From positions 15,324,975-15,388,974 of the forward strand of contig CM051022.1 in NCBI GenBank assembly GCA_027704905.1: DNA of 64,000 nucleotides, in the 5' to 3' direction. The notes beneath the pieces are model-generated. The model did no database searches. It was not told the DNA's origin and saw nothing but the letters and a program-made list of their open reading frames with translations. Positions 32,204 to 43,439 of this stretch are shown here, in pieces. This stretch comes from Muraenolepis orangiensis. Taxonomy: Eukaryota; Chordata; Actinopteri; Gadiformes; Muraenolepididae. The position numbers and the translations under genes were made by a program. Position 1 is the first letter of the stretch; each line of letters begins with the position of its first letter.

Positions 32204-33530
32204 ACTGTCCAGAGAGAACTTCTATGGGAAGTCCTTATCAGGTTTGGCTGCCCCAAAAAAGTTTGTCAACATCCTCCGCCAATTTCATGATGGAATGACT
32301 GCTCGGGTGACTATAGGAGGACAAGAGTCTTCCCCCTTCCCTGTACATACAGGGGTAAGGCAGGGGTGTGTATTAGCACCAGTACTTTTTAACATCTTCC
32401 TGCTATGTGTCACCCAGCTTCTCCACAAGGAGATTGAGGACAGTAGCGGTGTGGCAGTGGACTTTCGTCTAGATGGCAACCTCTTCAACGTAAGGAGGCT
32501 CCAGGCAACCACCAAACTGCAAAGGGAGAGAGTCATTGAGCTACAGTATGCAGACGACTGTGCTCTTGTATCTCACAATCCACAAGACCTCCAGTCTGTT
32601 CTTACTGCTGCGGTAAGAGCATACAGCAGGATGGGACTGACCGTCAACACCATCAAGACGGAAGTAGTTTGCCAGTGGAGTGCCAACATCCCATCTACAC
32701 CACCTACCTTCACTGCTTCTGGTGAACAACTGTCTGTTGTACCATCCTTCAGATACCTCGGGCGCATTCTCTCTGAGGACAACACCATCAACAATGAGGT
32801 CCAAAACAGGATAAAGCAGGCATCAGCTGCTTTTGGGAGACTCCGGCGTAGGGTCTTTCAAAACAAGAACCTCCATCTCCGCACGAAGGTCTGTGTCTAC
32901 CAAGTCATCTGCATCACTACCCTCCTTTACAGCTGCGAAGCCTGGGTAACTTACAGCCGCCACATCAGGGCCCTAGAGCAGTTCCACATACGCTGCCTTC
33001 AGCGCATCCTGGGAATTACCTGCCGTGATCGTGTGCCTCACTCTGAAGTACTCTCGAAGACCAACTGCAGGAGTATTGAGGCCACAATTACTCAGCACCA
33101 GCTACGATGGCTGGGCCATGTAGTAAGGATGCCATCAAACCGCCTGCCTCGCAGAGTGCTATATGGCCAGCTACACCATGGACGACGCTCTGCTGGAGGG
33201 CAGACAAGAAGCGCTATAAAGACCAGCTGAAGACTGCGTTAAATAAATGTAAAATCAGACCTGAGGCCCTGGAGGATGTTGCTGCTGATCATAACACCTG
33301 GCGCCAGCTGTGCCGGGATGGGACCCAAATGCTGGAGGAGGAAAGGACAGCCAGGAGACAGGAGAGGAGACTCAGGAGGAACACACCTACAGTTGCCGTT
33401 GCTACTACCACCACATACACTTGTCCTACCTGCAATAGGATTTGTGGGTCCAGGATAGGGCTATTCAGCCACCAAAGAACTCACCGATATAAGTGGACGT
33501 CATCATCGGATTCGATGGACAACCATAAGC
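32204..33530 (+). pseudogene. LINE, 3' segment in direct orientation (RT to zinc finger)
   Basis: Reads TVQRELLWEVLIRFGCPKKF, GVRQGCVLAPVLFNIF, the catalytic QYADDCALVSH, FRYLGRILSEDNTINNEV and RWLGHVVRMPSNRLPRRVLY. After a frameshift near 33200 come DKKRYKDQLKTAL and a C-terminal CPTCNRICGSRIGLFSHQRTH-type C2H2 finger (C-x2-C-x12-H-x3-H). It continues the protein of the inverted 31019-32203 segment without a gap. Clade not assigned; RTE-like layout. Confidence 0.9.
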
Positions 33531-34030
33531 AAGTGTGTGCCGTCAGCGCACGTGGCTTGACCACGCCCCCTGCCAACCAACGTGATCGTTGTTGACCGGA
33601 GCGAGTGTGCGCCGCCAGCGCACGTGGCTTGGCCACACCCCCTGCCAACCACCGTAACCGTGACCGGCAGCTCTATTAGCCTGTGCAGCAAAATTAAAGG
33701 AGAAACATGCACTGGATCTGGAAAAGGCTGAACTGCAAACAAGGCTGGAAAGATTGATGCAAAACTAAAGGTCCTGGTCTTTGGGTCTGCTTCTGTAACC
33801 CATGCTGTGTCCCACAGACATTCCCAAGGAAATTAGATGAACTCTTATTTTGAAAGGCAACAACCACATAGCACTGATGTTCTGTTGGACCCTGAACAAT
33901 CACCAATTGACTTTGTACGGCGGATAGGTTCCAAAGACTCCACTCCAAAGGATTTTAAGCCGGCCATTAGAGCCATCAGAGCCTCAAACATCCATTCAAA
34001 ACCTCATGGATCCTGGTGACCTCTCTACCA

Positions 34031-34672
34031 TGAGGTGTATTATTGATAAAGTGCAATGTTCAACAAGATGAGGTAAGGTGCAGTATTTGGTGAGAGAGCG
34101 CACATTGGATCCATTAAAGTCTTATAGTCACAGGGAGAAAGGACTTCCTTTGGTGTTCTGTAGTGCATCTCGGTGCTAACAATCAGTTGCTGAAGCTGCT
34201 CCTGTAGGAGGACAGCTCACTCTCTGGTGGAGAGGGTGAGAGTCACTGTCCATAATGGTCTGCAGCTAGCACAGCATCCTCCTCTCTGACACCACCACCA
34301 CCAACAAATCAAGTTCCACCCCCAGGACAGAACCCGCCTTCCTGATTTATATTGATTCTGTTTGTTGACCGCCCTGAACCTGCTGCCTCAGCACACGACC
34401 GCAATGAAGATGGCACTGGCTACCACAGACTTGTAGAACATCCGCAGCATAATACCGCAGACATTGAAGGACCGGAGCCCCCGCAGAAAGTAGAGTGGTC
34501 TCTGGCCCTTCTTGTACACAGCCTTGGTGTTCTTGGCCCAGTCCAGATTATAATCCAGGTGAACTCCCAGGTATTTGTAGTCCTGTACCATGTCCACAGC
34601 CACCCCCCTGATGGAAATCGTTGTGGGGGATGTTTTCCGCCTGCTGAAGTCCACCACCAGCTCCTTCGTCTG
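34031..34672 (-). pseudogene. LINE fragment (same family as 22875-23940)
   Basis: Minus strand reads ISIRGVAVDMVQDYKYLGVH, LDWAKNTKAVYKKGQRPLYF and RSFNVCGIMLRMFYKSVVAS: RT thumb to C-terminus. The 3' end (ggtgtattattgataaagtg) matches that of the 22875 copy. It separates BEL gag from BEL pol sequence. Confidence 0.88.
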
Positions 34673-35900
34673 CCATCTAAAAGAGCACTTCAGTGGCTTC
34701 AGAGTTCAGTGGAACATCGAGAGAGACACGTTCACATTCAGAGTGACTGTCAAGAGCAGGCCCCTTACCAGAAGAGGTATCCTCTCCATTGTCTCCCCGG
34801 TGTATGATCCACTCGGACTGATTATTCCCCAGAGTAAAGTTTGGATGGGATGAAGTTATTCCAGATGATTTCTCTAAACCATGGCAGAAATGGCTCTCAG
34901 AGCTGAACCAGCTATCTAATTTCCATGTGGACAGGTGCATGAAGCCTGAAAGCTTCGAAAACCACACATCTCCATAATTTCAGTGATGCCAGTGAACAGG
35001 AGGAATAGGTGAATAGGATCTGGAACTGCAAGCTATTTGAAGATCACAAATTGTAAGGATGAAGTCGCAGGCACTCGGATTTGTGATGGGGAAAGTCCAG
35101 AGTCACCCCGTTGAAACAAGTGACTATTCCAAGACAACAACACTGGCTGTGCGTGTGGACCTTTATGTTGAGGTCTGAACTGAAAGTCAAGTTTGAGGTT
35201 TCAACTTTCTGGACAGAGTCAGTCTGTGCTGAAATACATCACTAATGAGACGAAGACATTCCATACTTGGCCAATAGGATTGCGGTCAAGAGGAACTTAA
35301 TGGAGGTTTCAAAGGTTCAAAACAGAACCCAGCTGATGACGCCTCACGAGGAGTAAACATTAAATATTTTCTGAATTCAACGAAGGCTAACGGGACCGGA
35401 ATTTCCGGAGAAGTCAGATCAATGGCCAGATCAATCAAAAGGTCACATAGCTAGGTGCCATTCCTACCGATGATCCAGAGACAAGGAAAGAGCTCACAGT
35501 GAACAGAACAAGTGTGGAAAGTAAGATTCCAACCAGTGAATTTATTGAGCATTACTCGGTATGGAACGGCGTAAAGACGGCTGTAGCTTGGATGCTAAAA
35601 CTGAGAGGACTTCTTCAACGGGTTGAGCCAGAAAAGGAAAAGTCTCACAAAAGTTGATCCAGGACCAGATGAGTCTGAAAAACTCATTGAAGGAACAACT
35701 GGATCAACGCAAGCTGAAGGTTGGAACACAGTCTGTCTGTGGAGGACCTGGCCGGCACGGGGGAAAGCCCTAATCTGTTTTGAGCAAAGTACAGTACCTT
35801 GTGGCTCTCTTCTGGAAGAGGTAGATCAGGGAATATCTTCCATTAATACAGATGGGGGTAAGGTGTCTGATATCCAAGTATCATTCAAGCCCATTGGATA

Positions 35901-36250
35901 AATAGTACTTATGACTTTAACCCGACGTCTTTCTAATTGCTCTATCTGGCAGTTTGAGGTCTGGAAATGTATTACAAGCATTGGTGACTGCCTGTTAACC
36001 CAGAGTGGTCTCAATGTTAGTATACTCTGTATTGATATCGTTTGAAAATAAAAGGGCATCTTTTGGTATTGACTGGCCTATTTACAAAATCATAGTTATC
36101 CTTCACATAACTATTTTTTTTTAATGTTCCTGGGGACAAAAGGGCAAGAACAAAAAAATGATTGATTAAAAGTAGAGAAATTAAATAAATTGGATTTAAA
36201 AGAGAAAAAGATAGTGCCCATTTGCGACGTTTGGACCCCATTGGGTCTTC
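35901..36250. other. Unassigned AT-rich sequence
   Basis: Follows the BEL pol remnant; no ORF or repeat recognised. It could be the far 3' part of the BEL element, but no LTR can be shown. Confidence 0.3.
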
Positions 36251-36254
36251 AGGC

Positions 36255-36480
36255 AAAGGCCCACTATATACTATACTATGTACTATACTTATACTATACA
36301 ACACTATATACTATGTACTATACTTATACTATACAACACTATATACTATGTACTATACAACACTATACTATGTACTATACTATGTACTATACTTATACTA
36401 TACAACACTATATACTATACTATGTACTATACAACACTATGTACTATACTATGTACTATACTTATGCGATACAACACTGT
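36255..36480. repeat. tatactatgtactatac tandem array
   Basis: Repeats of tatactatgtactatactta and tatacaacac over about 225 bp, an expanded version of the motif in the retroelement tail at 21061-21150 and, reversed, at 52200-52235. Confidence 0.85.
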
Positions 36481-36529
36481 ACTGTTTGTATATGACCGTT
36501 TTTATTAGTTGACAATTTGCATGCTTATT

Positions 36530-37345
36530 ATAACTTTTAGAACGGTCACCAAGGTAAAAGTAAACCATATTAAATAGGTTTGTAAGATATGGGCTAGGTA
36601 TCTCGCCTGTATTGTATCTGTTATTGAGATAGTCTTGCAAATGCGAAGGAGATCGGCATTAGAGTATCGGTAGCGAAAGTCAACATCCTCGTCACTTATC
36701 TTTGTAATGTTTTTTACAGATATTTTCTGTCTTTCCTGTTATCCATTCTTAAGCATTCTGCGGAGCATGTCATAATAACAGCTGTTGAGTAATAGTTAAA
36801 TTCCATGTTTGTGCTGAGTAGGTAAGGCGACTTCTGACAAAGGTATTCAGGAATAGCATTTGTGTGGCTAAGTAGATGTTACAATTCCAAAGCTTTAGCT
36901 TCAGTTCCTGAATTTTGGCTTCTGCTAAGTTGATGTGAAGAGTTATTTCAGCATCACCAGTGGAAGGCTTATCATATTTGATGTCGCTGCCCAGGTATCT
37001 GAATACCATCTTGTTCTCAATAGGTACGTCATTTAGGTTAGGATGGTGGTTGGATATGGGACCCTCTGTGTTGAGATATTTATGGTTAAATATCATGGTT
37101 TTAGTTTTGGTATGGTTGATAGTCAGGTGATAGCATTGGAACGTTTGATTGAGTAGTGGTAGGGCTTGTTGTAGTGTGGCTTTGTTAAGGAAAAACCGTT
37201 CCAGATCGTCTGCATAGCCAACCCAGTCACTTGTGTTCTTACCTGCTTACTTTTTTTTTCAACGGTAGCCGTTGATCTTACTCTGTATTTAAAGTCGACA
37301 AAGTTCACATTCTTTTTAGTGCATTGTAGCATAAATACCCTCATC
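36530..37345 (-). pseudogene. LINE C-terminal RT part (split LINE, piece 3)
   Basis: Minus strand reads KNVNFVDFKYRVRSTATVEK, GYADDLERFFL (catalytic), TINHTKTKTMIFNHKYLNTE, FRYLGSDIKYDKPSTGDAEI, LRRMLKNG and FRYRYSNADLLRICKT. A frameshift near 37240. It continues the RT of the piece at 38100-39376; the join is broken by a TIR element. Confidence 0.75.
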
Positions 37346-38099
37346 ACAAAGCAGTGTACTCTTACTTCCGGTAGTTTCCCCAGATACGTGACAAACTACG
37401 GCCGCCTCCTCTCTGTTGTTGTAGTGTACCAAATCCATCAAATAAATAGCCTATATTAAATACATAGGCATACCTCTGCTCCTACACAAAATCGCCTTCA
37501 TTATTCAAGATAACTTTATTTATCCCGAGGGAAATGAAGGTGCAACAGTTGAAACAGGGGGAATAAATGCACACAAAATATACTAATACCTAAAAACTAA
37601 ATAACAACAAACTAAACTAAATTGGTATAAACAAAATATAACTAAAATAACTAAATGAAATCTAAATGTATTGATGGATGAATTGCACAATTTACAGTAA
37701 TACGTAGGTATATACAATACACAACAATACGTATAGTGCAAATTGGCAGTAATAAAATATTAATAAATAACTCGGATGAATACTGAAAAAGTGACATGTG
37801 AAAAGTGAAATTATATGGCGATATATCCAGATAGAGCCACAAGACACAATGTCGGGGAATTGTATGATTCGGATTTAGACTTCTTCACTGTAGTGTTCAT
37901 TCACTAGTTGAACCACATCGTCTGGACCGACTTTTGGAAGGTTATGCAGCGATGTTGTCCAGCGATAACTGTCCTCCATGGTGAATGCCAAGCTGAATGC
38001 ATTAACCGGAACTTGGGATACACTGCTTCAGCGATTTTTAACGGGTACTTCCGGCTTTCAACTGTGCCATGATATAGGCTCTTAAACTCTTGTATAATT
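37346..38099 (-). mobile_element. TIR element copy (relative of 16949-17948) with a nested retro tail
   Basis: Reverse complement of large parts of the 16949 element (gccggaagtacccgttaaaa, ttggcattcaccatggagga, cggtccagacgatgtggttc, ctggatatatcgccat, caaaatcgcctt). Its ends lie inside the LINE RT gene. A 3' retroelement tail interrupts it at about 37497-37812. Confidence 0.7.
37497..37812 (-). mobile_element. Retroelement 3' end nested in the TIR element
   Basis: Has the ttcaagataactttatttatcccgaggg sequence common to fish LINE 3' ends. The 16949 copy reads caaaggcg uninterrupted across this site, which proves insertion. A short ttat overlap may be the TSD. Confidence 0.6.
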
Positions 38100-39376
38100 T
38101 CTGGTGATTCCGCTGCATACTTCAATAGTTCTGGACTAACGTCGTTGGCAGCTTTTTTGTTCTTAAGGGACTTAATGGTCATTTTTATATATTTTTTCAG
38201 ATATTGTTGGTGGGCTACTCTCTGACAGGTCGATTTTGACGCTCTGTAATAAAGTCAGAAAATGTGGTTAGCTCTACTGGCTCATAAGGTGGCATCGTAG
38301 GGTTGAAGTGTTGTTGAGAGAAATTATTGAGCTTTTCAGGGGGACATTTTGTTGAGGTTTTTACTTTTTCAAAGATCGCATCATCTTTTGCTGTTTTAAA
38401 GAGATCTTCGATTTCTCATTTAGCTGCGACTTGGTTGATGGATTCGGCCTCCTGCTTTAGACGTTCATTTTTGAGGTAGGAGATGCACTTTTTTTTTATC
38501 AGTTTAGATATTATTTTCTACTGGCTAGATGTTCTTGACCAGTGGGACTGAGCTCTTTGGTCCAGAAGTGAGTTTAACGGTCATCCCTGAAAGTCGCGTG
38601 ATGATCACTTTTGTAGGCGTTGTTTCTGTGGCTGCTTCATCAAGAACTGTCACAAGTCTGTCTGAGAGGTCTGTCACAGTGGATGGAGTTGTTCCTTGTT
38701 GAAGTTCGACGCTGACCAAGTGTGTGAAGGCATATTGGATTTCTGGGGTTTGTACTTTTCGGTTTGTTGGAGGTGGAGTTTTCCGATATTTAAAGCGTGC
38801 GGCTCTGTTACATGGTGTTTTAAACTAAGAGTTTGATCTGTAGAGAAATCGTATCCACTCTTGATTCTGCAGTCCAGCATGCAATTCTGAAGGTGTTTAT
38901 CGGCCGAGATGTAATCAAGGACCTTCCGTAGGCCGGTACCCGAGTACCAGCTGTATCTATGGATGGCCTTATGTTTGGAGAATGTGTTACTGATGCATAG
39001 TTTGTGTGATCAGAAATTGATGAGCCTCTCTCCATTGTCATGGTTGATGTTGTTGCTAATGTCACTTCCATCAAATTTCAACAATTTTAAGCATCAGTTG
39101 TGGCATTCATATCTGCTAGGACCACACGCTTTTGGTATTTGTTATCTCGGGCAGTGGCTTTTCGTAGATTGTAATTTTCGCAGTTGGGAGGAGCATATGC
39201 GATGATTACCTTAAGTAAGTATCCATAGTAGACCACAGAAGCAGTCAAGAGTCTGGCATTGATAAAATTTACCTTCAATCACTATGTCCTGACATACTCG
39301 TGTGAGTATACCTACTCCTCCTTCATGCTTCCTAGCGTATCCTGACCAATGATATTCATATTTACTGTCGTTGTTA
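38100..39376 (-). pseudogene. LINE endonuclease end and RT start (piece 2)
   Basis: Minus strand reads YEYHWSGYARKHEGGVGILT, VIIAYAPPNCENYNLR, VVLADMNATTDA (endonuclease core), then HMLDCRIKSGYDFSTDQTLS, a linker, and IKSLKNKKAANDVSPELLKY (start of RT). Several frameshifts and stops. The endonuclease N-terminus continues at 42187 on the far side of the IS630-like transposon. Confidence 0.7.
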
Positions 39377-42186
39377 GTTTTTCTCAGTCGCTTTGGTGCA
39401 TTTCTCATATCACTATTTACATTTGCACAACAGTTAGTGCATTTCTCAAAACAATTAGTACAAACTGCAAAACCTAGTTGATAACCTGCAGAAGCATGTC
39501 ACTTGCTCACAATGGATAGTTCATTCCTCAAAAGCAAGTATTCATGTCAATGAAAGTGTCTGTCATCAAAATAAAGTCCTGACACCATTGTTTATGAACA
39601 AGATAGTCAAATGGCTTTGCCATGTTTTCATTATGACAGTTCACTCTGTAAGTGTTTTCCAATGCAAAAAATCTGATCTTGGTGACACTTCCTGAAAATG
39701 CTCAAGACAGCACTATACACTATTTGCGCAGCCATTTTAAATCTACAGTTACACATTGCTGTATTTAGTGAGGTAAATGAGTACAAGACACTGAATACGT
39801 ATGTTTCACATTTTTACTGCATATGCTCTTTGCAATTCTAATTTGTTCACAGCATTGTGCAAAATAGAAAGACAAACTAATTTACAACAAACCTAAGAAA
39901 CACCCTTTGGGTAGAACTGTGCACAACTGTAAATAATATTATATATAAATAATATACACAGTACTGTAAGTCATTAATTCACATCCAGACGTTCCTGTCT
40001 GTCTGGCCACATATTTTCATCGACATCACAGCGAATATCATCCCTGGCAATGCAGCGAGGAAAGTATCTCCTCGAGTGGCGAATCCACCCTCTGCAGGAC
40101 TGTGATGTCATCACATGCTGCATCCATGGCCTCTAGCAGGGCTATTTGGGTATGTGGATGCTGGTCGTATACCTTCCACCTCCAGGCAGAGAAAAACTCC
40201 TCTATTGGATTCAGGAATGGGGAGTAGGGAGGGAGATATTCCACCAGCATCCTTTCATGTGCTGCAAACCACTGTGTGACCAGATTTGCGTGGTGAAAAC
40301 GCACATTATCCCATACAACAACGTACTTGATCAGATGGTCTCCATTTAGACCCCTCTCATTCTCAGGGATTATGTCCCTGTAAAGAGTGTCTAAAAAAGT
40401 CAGCAGATGTTGTGTGTTGTAAGGACCAAGGCGGGGAATATGGGTGAGGACGCCGTTTTCTGAGATGGCTGCACACATTGTAATATTCCCTCCTCGTTGG
40501 CCTGGGACATCAATGGTTGCTCTCTGTCCAATGCGATTCCTTCCACGCCTTCTACCTTTTGCCAGATTGAAACCCGCCTCATCAACATATATGAATGTGT
40601 GCAGCGATTCCCTGGCATCCAGCTCCAGTACACGCGTTATCCCAGAGGAGAGAGAGAGAAAAATTATTAAAACTTTTCCTGTGTAACATAATGCATTTTG
40701 GACAACGTATTGTACAGTATGAACTGTCATGTAAGTGTACTGCATGGCACTACACAAAGTAACCAGCTTACAGCACTGAACATTAGAGTATGCATAGAAC
40801 ACATACATGTTTTACCTGTACATACTGGTGACTGGTCTCCTTCACTCTGTCGCTGTTCCGGTCAAATGGCACATTGTACAATTGTTTCATGCGTATCTCA
40901 TTTCTCCTGAGCACTCTGTCAATTGTAGAGATTGAAACTGATTCAATATTGCCAAAGATATTGTCATCCTCTATAACAGCGCTTTGGATCTCTCTCAACC
41001 TTATGGCATTGTTTGCAATCACCATTGCACAAATGGCTTCCTCTTGTTGTGGAGTAAAAAGGGGCCCTCTTCCACCTCTGCGAGGTTGTCTTGCAATCCT
41101 ATGTGGTGAAGAGTAAAATGACAGTAATGTACATGATATATACTACTTTACACGTAACCCATATTACTGTAGTGTACAATAACAGTGCTTCCCACTTGTA
41201 AAATGCTGCAGTACAGTGCCATAATGAAAATCTTTACTGCAACACTACAATACAGTACATCTGTGCTGCAGTAAAGGTGTAAGTCTAAATGTAAAAAGTT
41301 CTTGTCCCACTGTAAGCTTCATGTATGACACAATGGCAGTAGTGCAGTGCAGATTGTTTAGTGCTGAATTATTGTCCAATATACACACCTGTTCTCCCGA
41401 CGAAATGATTGAATTGACCGTGGTTCTCCCAACATTTGGCTGCACCCTTCGACCAGCCTCAGCCATTGTGAGGCCATGATTGACAACATGGTCCACAAGT
41501 GTAGCCCTAATTTCATCAAGAAACTGCCTATGTACTTGGCCTCTTCTTCCTCTTCCCCTGTTTTGTCCCCTTCCCCTTCCTCCCCGCATCCTCGCCCCTC
41601 TTCCACGATGCTGACCTATTTCTGTGTCACAGTATTGTCGAAATGGTACACACTATGTCCTGCTCGGTTCAGATATGCTTGTCAATTGAGGGTTCATGGG
41701 ATTCAGCTCTGAGTGACTGTGGAGAAGTGGCTTATCATTGGTTACAACTAATGCTTCACACACTCTTCCTCATCAGTGAAAGCTGTTCACCTGAGATCAA
41801 TTGTTCAATTTAGGGAGACCTTTTCAGGGAAGAAATTATAAAGCAATTAGCTTGACAGATTTTGACAACTACTTCAACATATTTGTATGTAATGACTCAA
41901 GCAATGAAATGAGGACTATTAGTTTTATAGGGAATGACTATTCAGCAGTCATAAGTATAGTTAATTTTGACTGACATGACATAAGCAAATGCTAATGTTA
42001 TAAAACAGCAGAGAATTGTATGAAAGCAATTAATGCATGTCCAAAAGCATTTGCAATTTGTTCGGAGGAATGAGAAACTGCTACTATGATGTGCACAAAT
42101 GACTAAATGTTGTGGAGGTTGAACTAACAGTTATGAGAACTTTAATTCTGATCAGAGAAATGCACCAAAGCAATTGAGAAAAACTG
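39377..42186 (-). mobile_element. IS630-like (Tc1/mariner superfamily) DNA transposon in a LINE
   Basis: TIRs gtttttctcagtcgctttgg (left) and the inverted gtttttctcaattgctttgg (right), about 30 bp with mismatches; ta lies near both outer ends. It interrupts the LINE endonuclease between residues that are otherwise adjacent. It has internal tttctca / gagaaa repeats near both ends and one three-exon transposase gene. Confidence 0.85.
39974..41589 (-). pseudogene. IS630-like DDE transposase, three exons, frameshifted
   Basis: Exons (minus): 41589-41399 (Arg/Gly-rich start, then VDHVVNHGLTMAEAGRRVQP helix-turn-helix), 41098-40816 (RRGGRGPLFTPQQEEAICAM .. RVLRRNEIRMKQLY second HTH), 40634-39974 (YVDEAGFNLAKGRRRGRN, VVWDNVRFHHA, PPYSPFLNPIEEFFSAWRW). 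Catalytic D, D and E are present with 35 residues between the last two. Donors are intact (gtgtgt, gtaaaa). Exon 1 has one extra base near its end, the exon 3 acceptor reads acg instead of cag, and one frameshift after ITVLQR displaces the last about 35 residues. Inactive, but only lightly damaged. Confidence 0.85.
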
Positions 42187-42560
42187 TAATGACGATTTCG
42201 GCGCCAGAATTTAGCTGTCTTACTTCTTGTAATCTACAAATGTCTAATCCTGCCCTAAATGCCTCCTTAGCTACAGAGAAGATTTTACCAGCTTCTTTAC
42301 CATGGTTTTTGCTTTTGGTCTTCACTAGTGATTTTGGCAACATTTTGTTAATATCTTGTAGAAGAAATCTCGTATAATTCTCGTAGGGAGGGAGTTTGTA
42401 GATGTATTAATACTTAGTACTTGTGATTCTCGTTGCTGTATTGCTGCTAACATAAAGAGTACTATCCAGAGCCTGGATTAGCCAGGATGTAATTCGTACA
42501 CCCGTACACCCTGTTGTCTGTCTCCAACAACGTGGACGTAAGGGTTGGATTTTTGGGAGA
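42187..42560 (-). pseudogene. LINE endonuclease N-terminus (piece 1)
   Basis: Minus strand: EAFRAGLDICRLQEVRQLNS then GAEIVIT. The LQEvR matches the conserved glutamate-containing LQETR motif of APE-type endonucleases. The upstream part to about 42560 may hold the ORF1 end, but no motif is clear. Confidence 0.65.
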
Positions 42561-42667
42561 TCTTGACGAGGTGAAAAAGGTACAAATCAAAAGGGGTCAA
42601 CAAAAATTCCCTCAGTATGAGGATCAAAACTATCAGAAAAATGCCTCAACTAAGGTTGTCAGAAAGT

Positions 42668-43003
42668 CCATCCATCCATCTTATCCGTAATCGGGTCGCG
42701 GAGGTAGCAGCTCCAGCAGGGGACTCCAAACTTCCCTCTCCCTGGCAACATGGACTAGCTCTGACTGGGGGATCCCGAGGTGTTCCCAGGCCAGTGTGGA
42801 GATGTAATCACCCCACCTGTACCTTGGTCTGCCCCGTGGTCTCTTCCCAGTTGGATGTGCCTGGAAAACCTCCCTCGGGAGGCGACCAGGAAGCATCCTT
42901 ACTAGATGAACCACCTCAACTGGCTCCTTCCTACGCGAAGGAGCAGCGGCTCTACTCCGAGTCTCTCACGAGTAGCTGAGCTTCTCACCCTAGAAGCAAC
43001 CCA
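42668..43003 (-). mobile_element. 5'-truncated LINE with (ATCC)n tail, 13-bp TSD
   Basis: gttgtcagaaagt is duplicated at 42655-42667 and 43004-43016. The minus strand encodes the LINE C-terminus VHLVRMLPGRLPREVFQAHP .. RPRGRPRYRWGDYISTLAWE .. REVWSPLLELLPPRPD. The 3' tail is the catccatccatc run at 42668. Same family as 48815-50476 and 58545-58988. Confidence 0.92.
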
Positions 43004-43016
43004 GTTGTCAGAAAGT

Positions 43017-43213
43017 ATCAACGGAAAATCCCTCAGAATGAGGAACAAAACTTACTAGAACAAAAACTCGAACTCGACTTGAAACAAGAGGAAAAAATGC
43101 TGGTACGCTGGTTACTGACATCAAGACAAGACCAGACGAGACGAACTGGCACAAGACTTAAACCTGAGGTACCTGGGAACAGGTGGAAACAATCGGGGGC
43201 GGGGCTAACGAGG

Positions 43214-43295
<82 letters not shown>

Positions 43296-43439
43296 GATAG
43301 GAAGTCAGGGGACCTGGAATGAGACACAAAAGGTACCAAAATAAAACGGAAGGTGGGAGACAAGACAAAAGTTACTTAACAAAACATGACTAGACTAACA
43401 TTTTTGACGAGACACAACAGTAACCCCGGAGTACCAGTC
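43017..43439. other. Unassigned, with (AC)n microsatellite
   Basis: Holds (AC)n at about 43218-43292. The 43019-43060 sequence (ggaaaatccctcagaatgag) echoes 42605-42640, a short local duplication. No coding feature. Confidence 0.4.

Noticed and set aside
36190..36512. Tyr-Thr-Met repeat frames
   Set aside because: Product of the tatactatgtac array.
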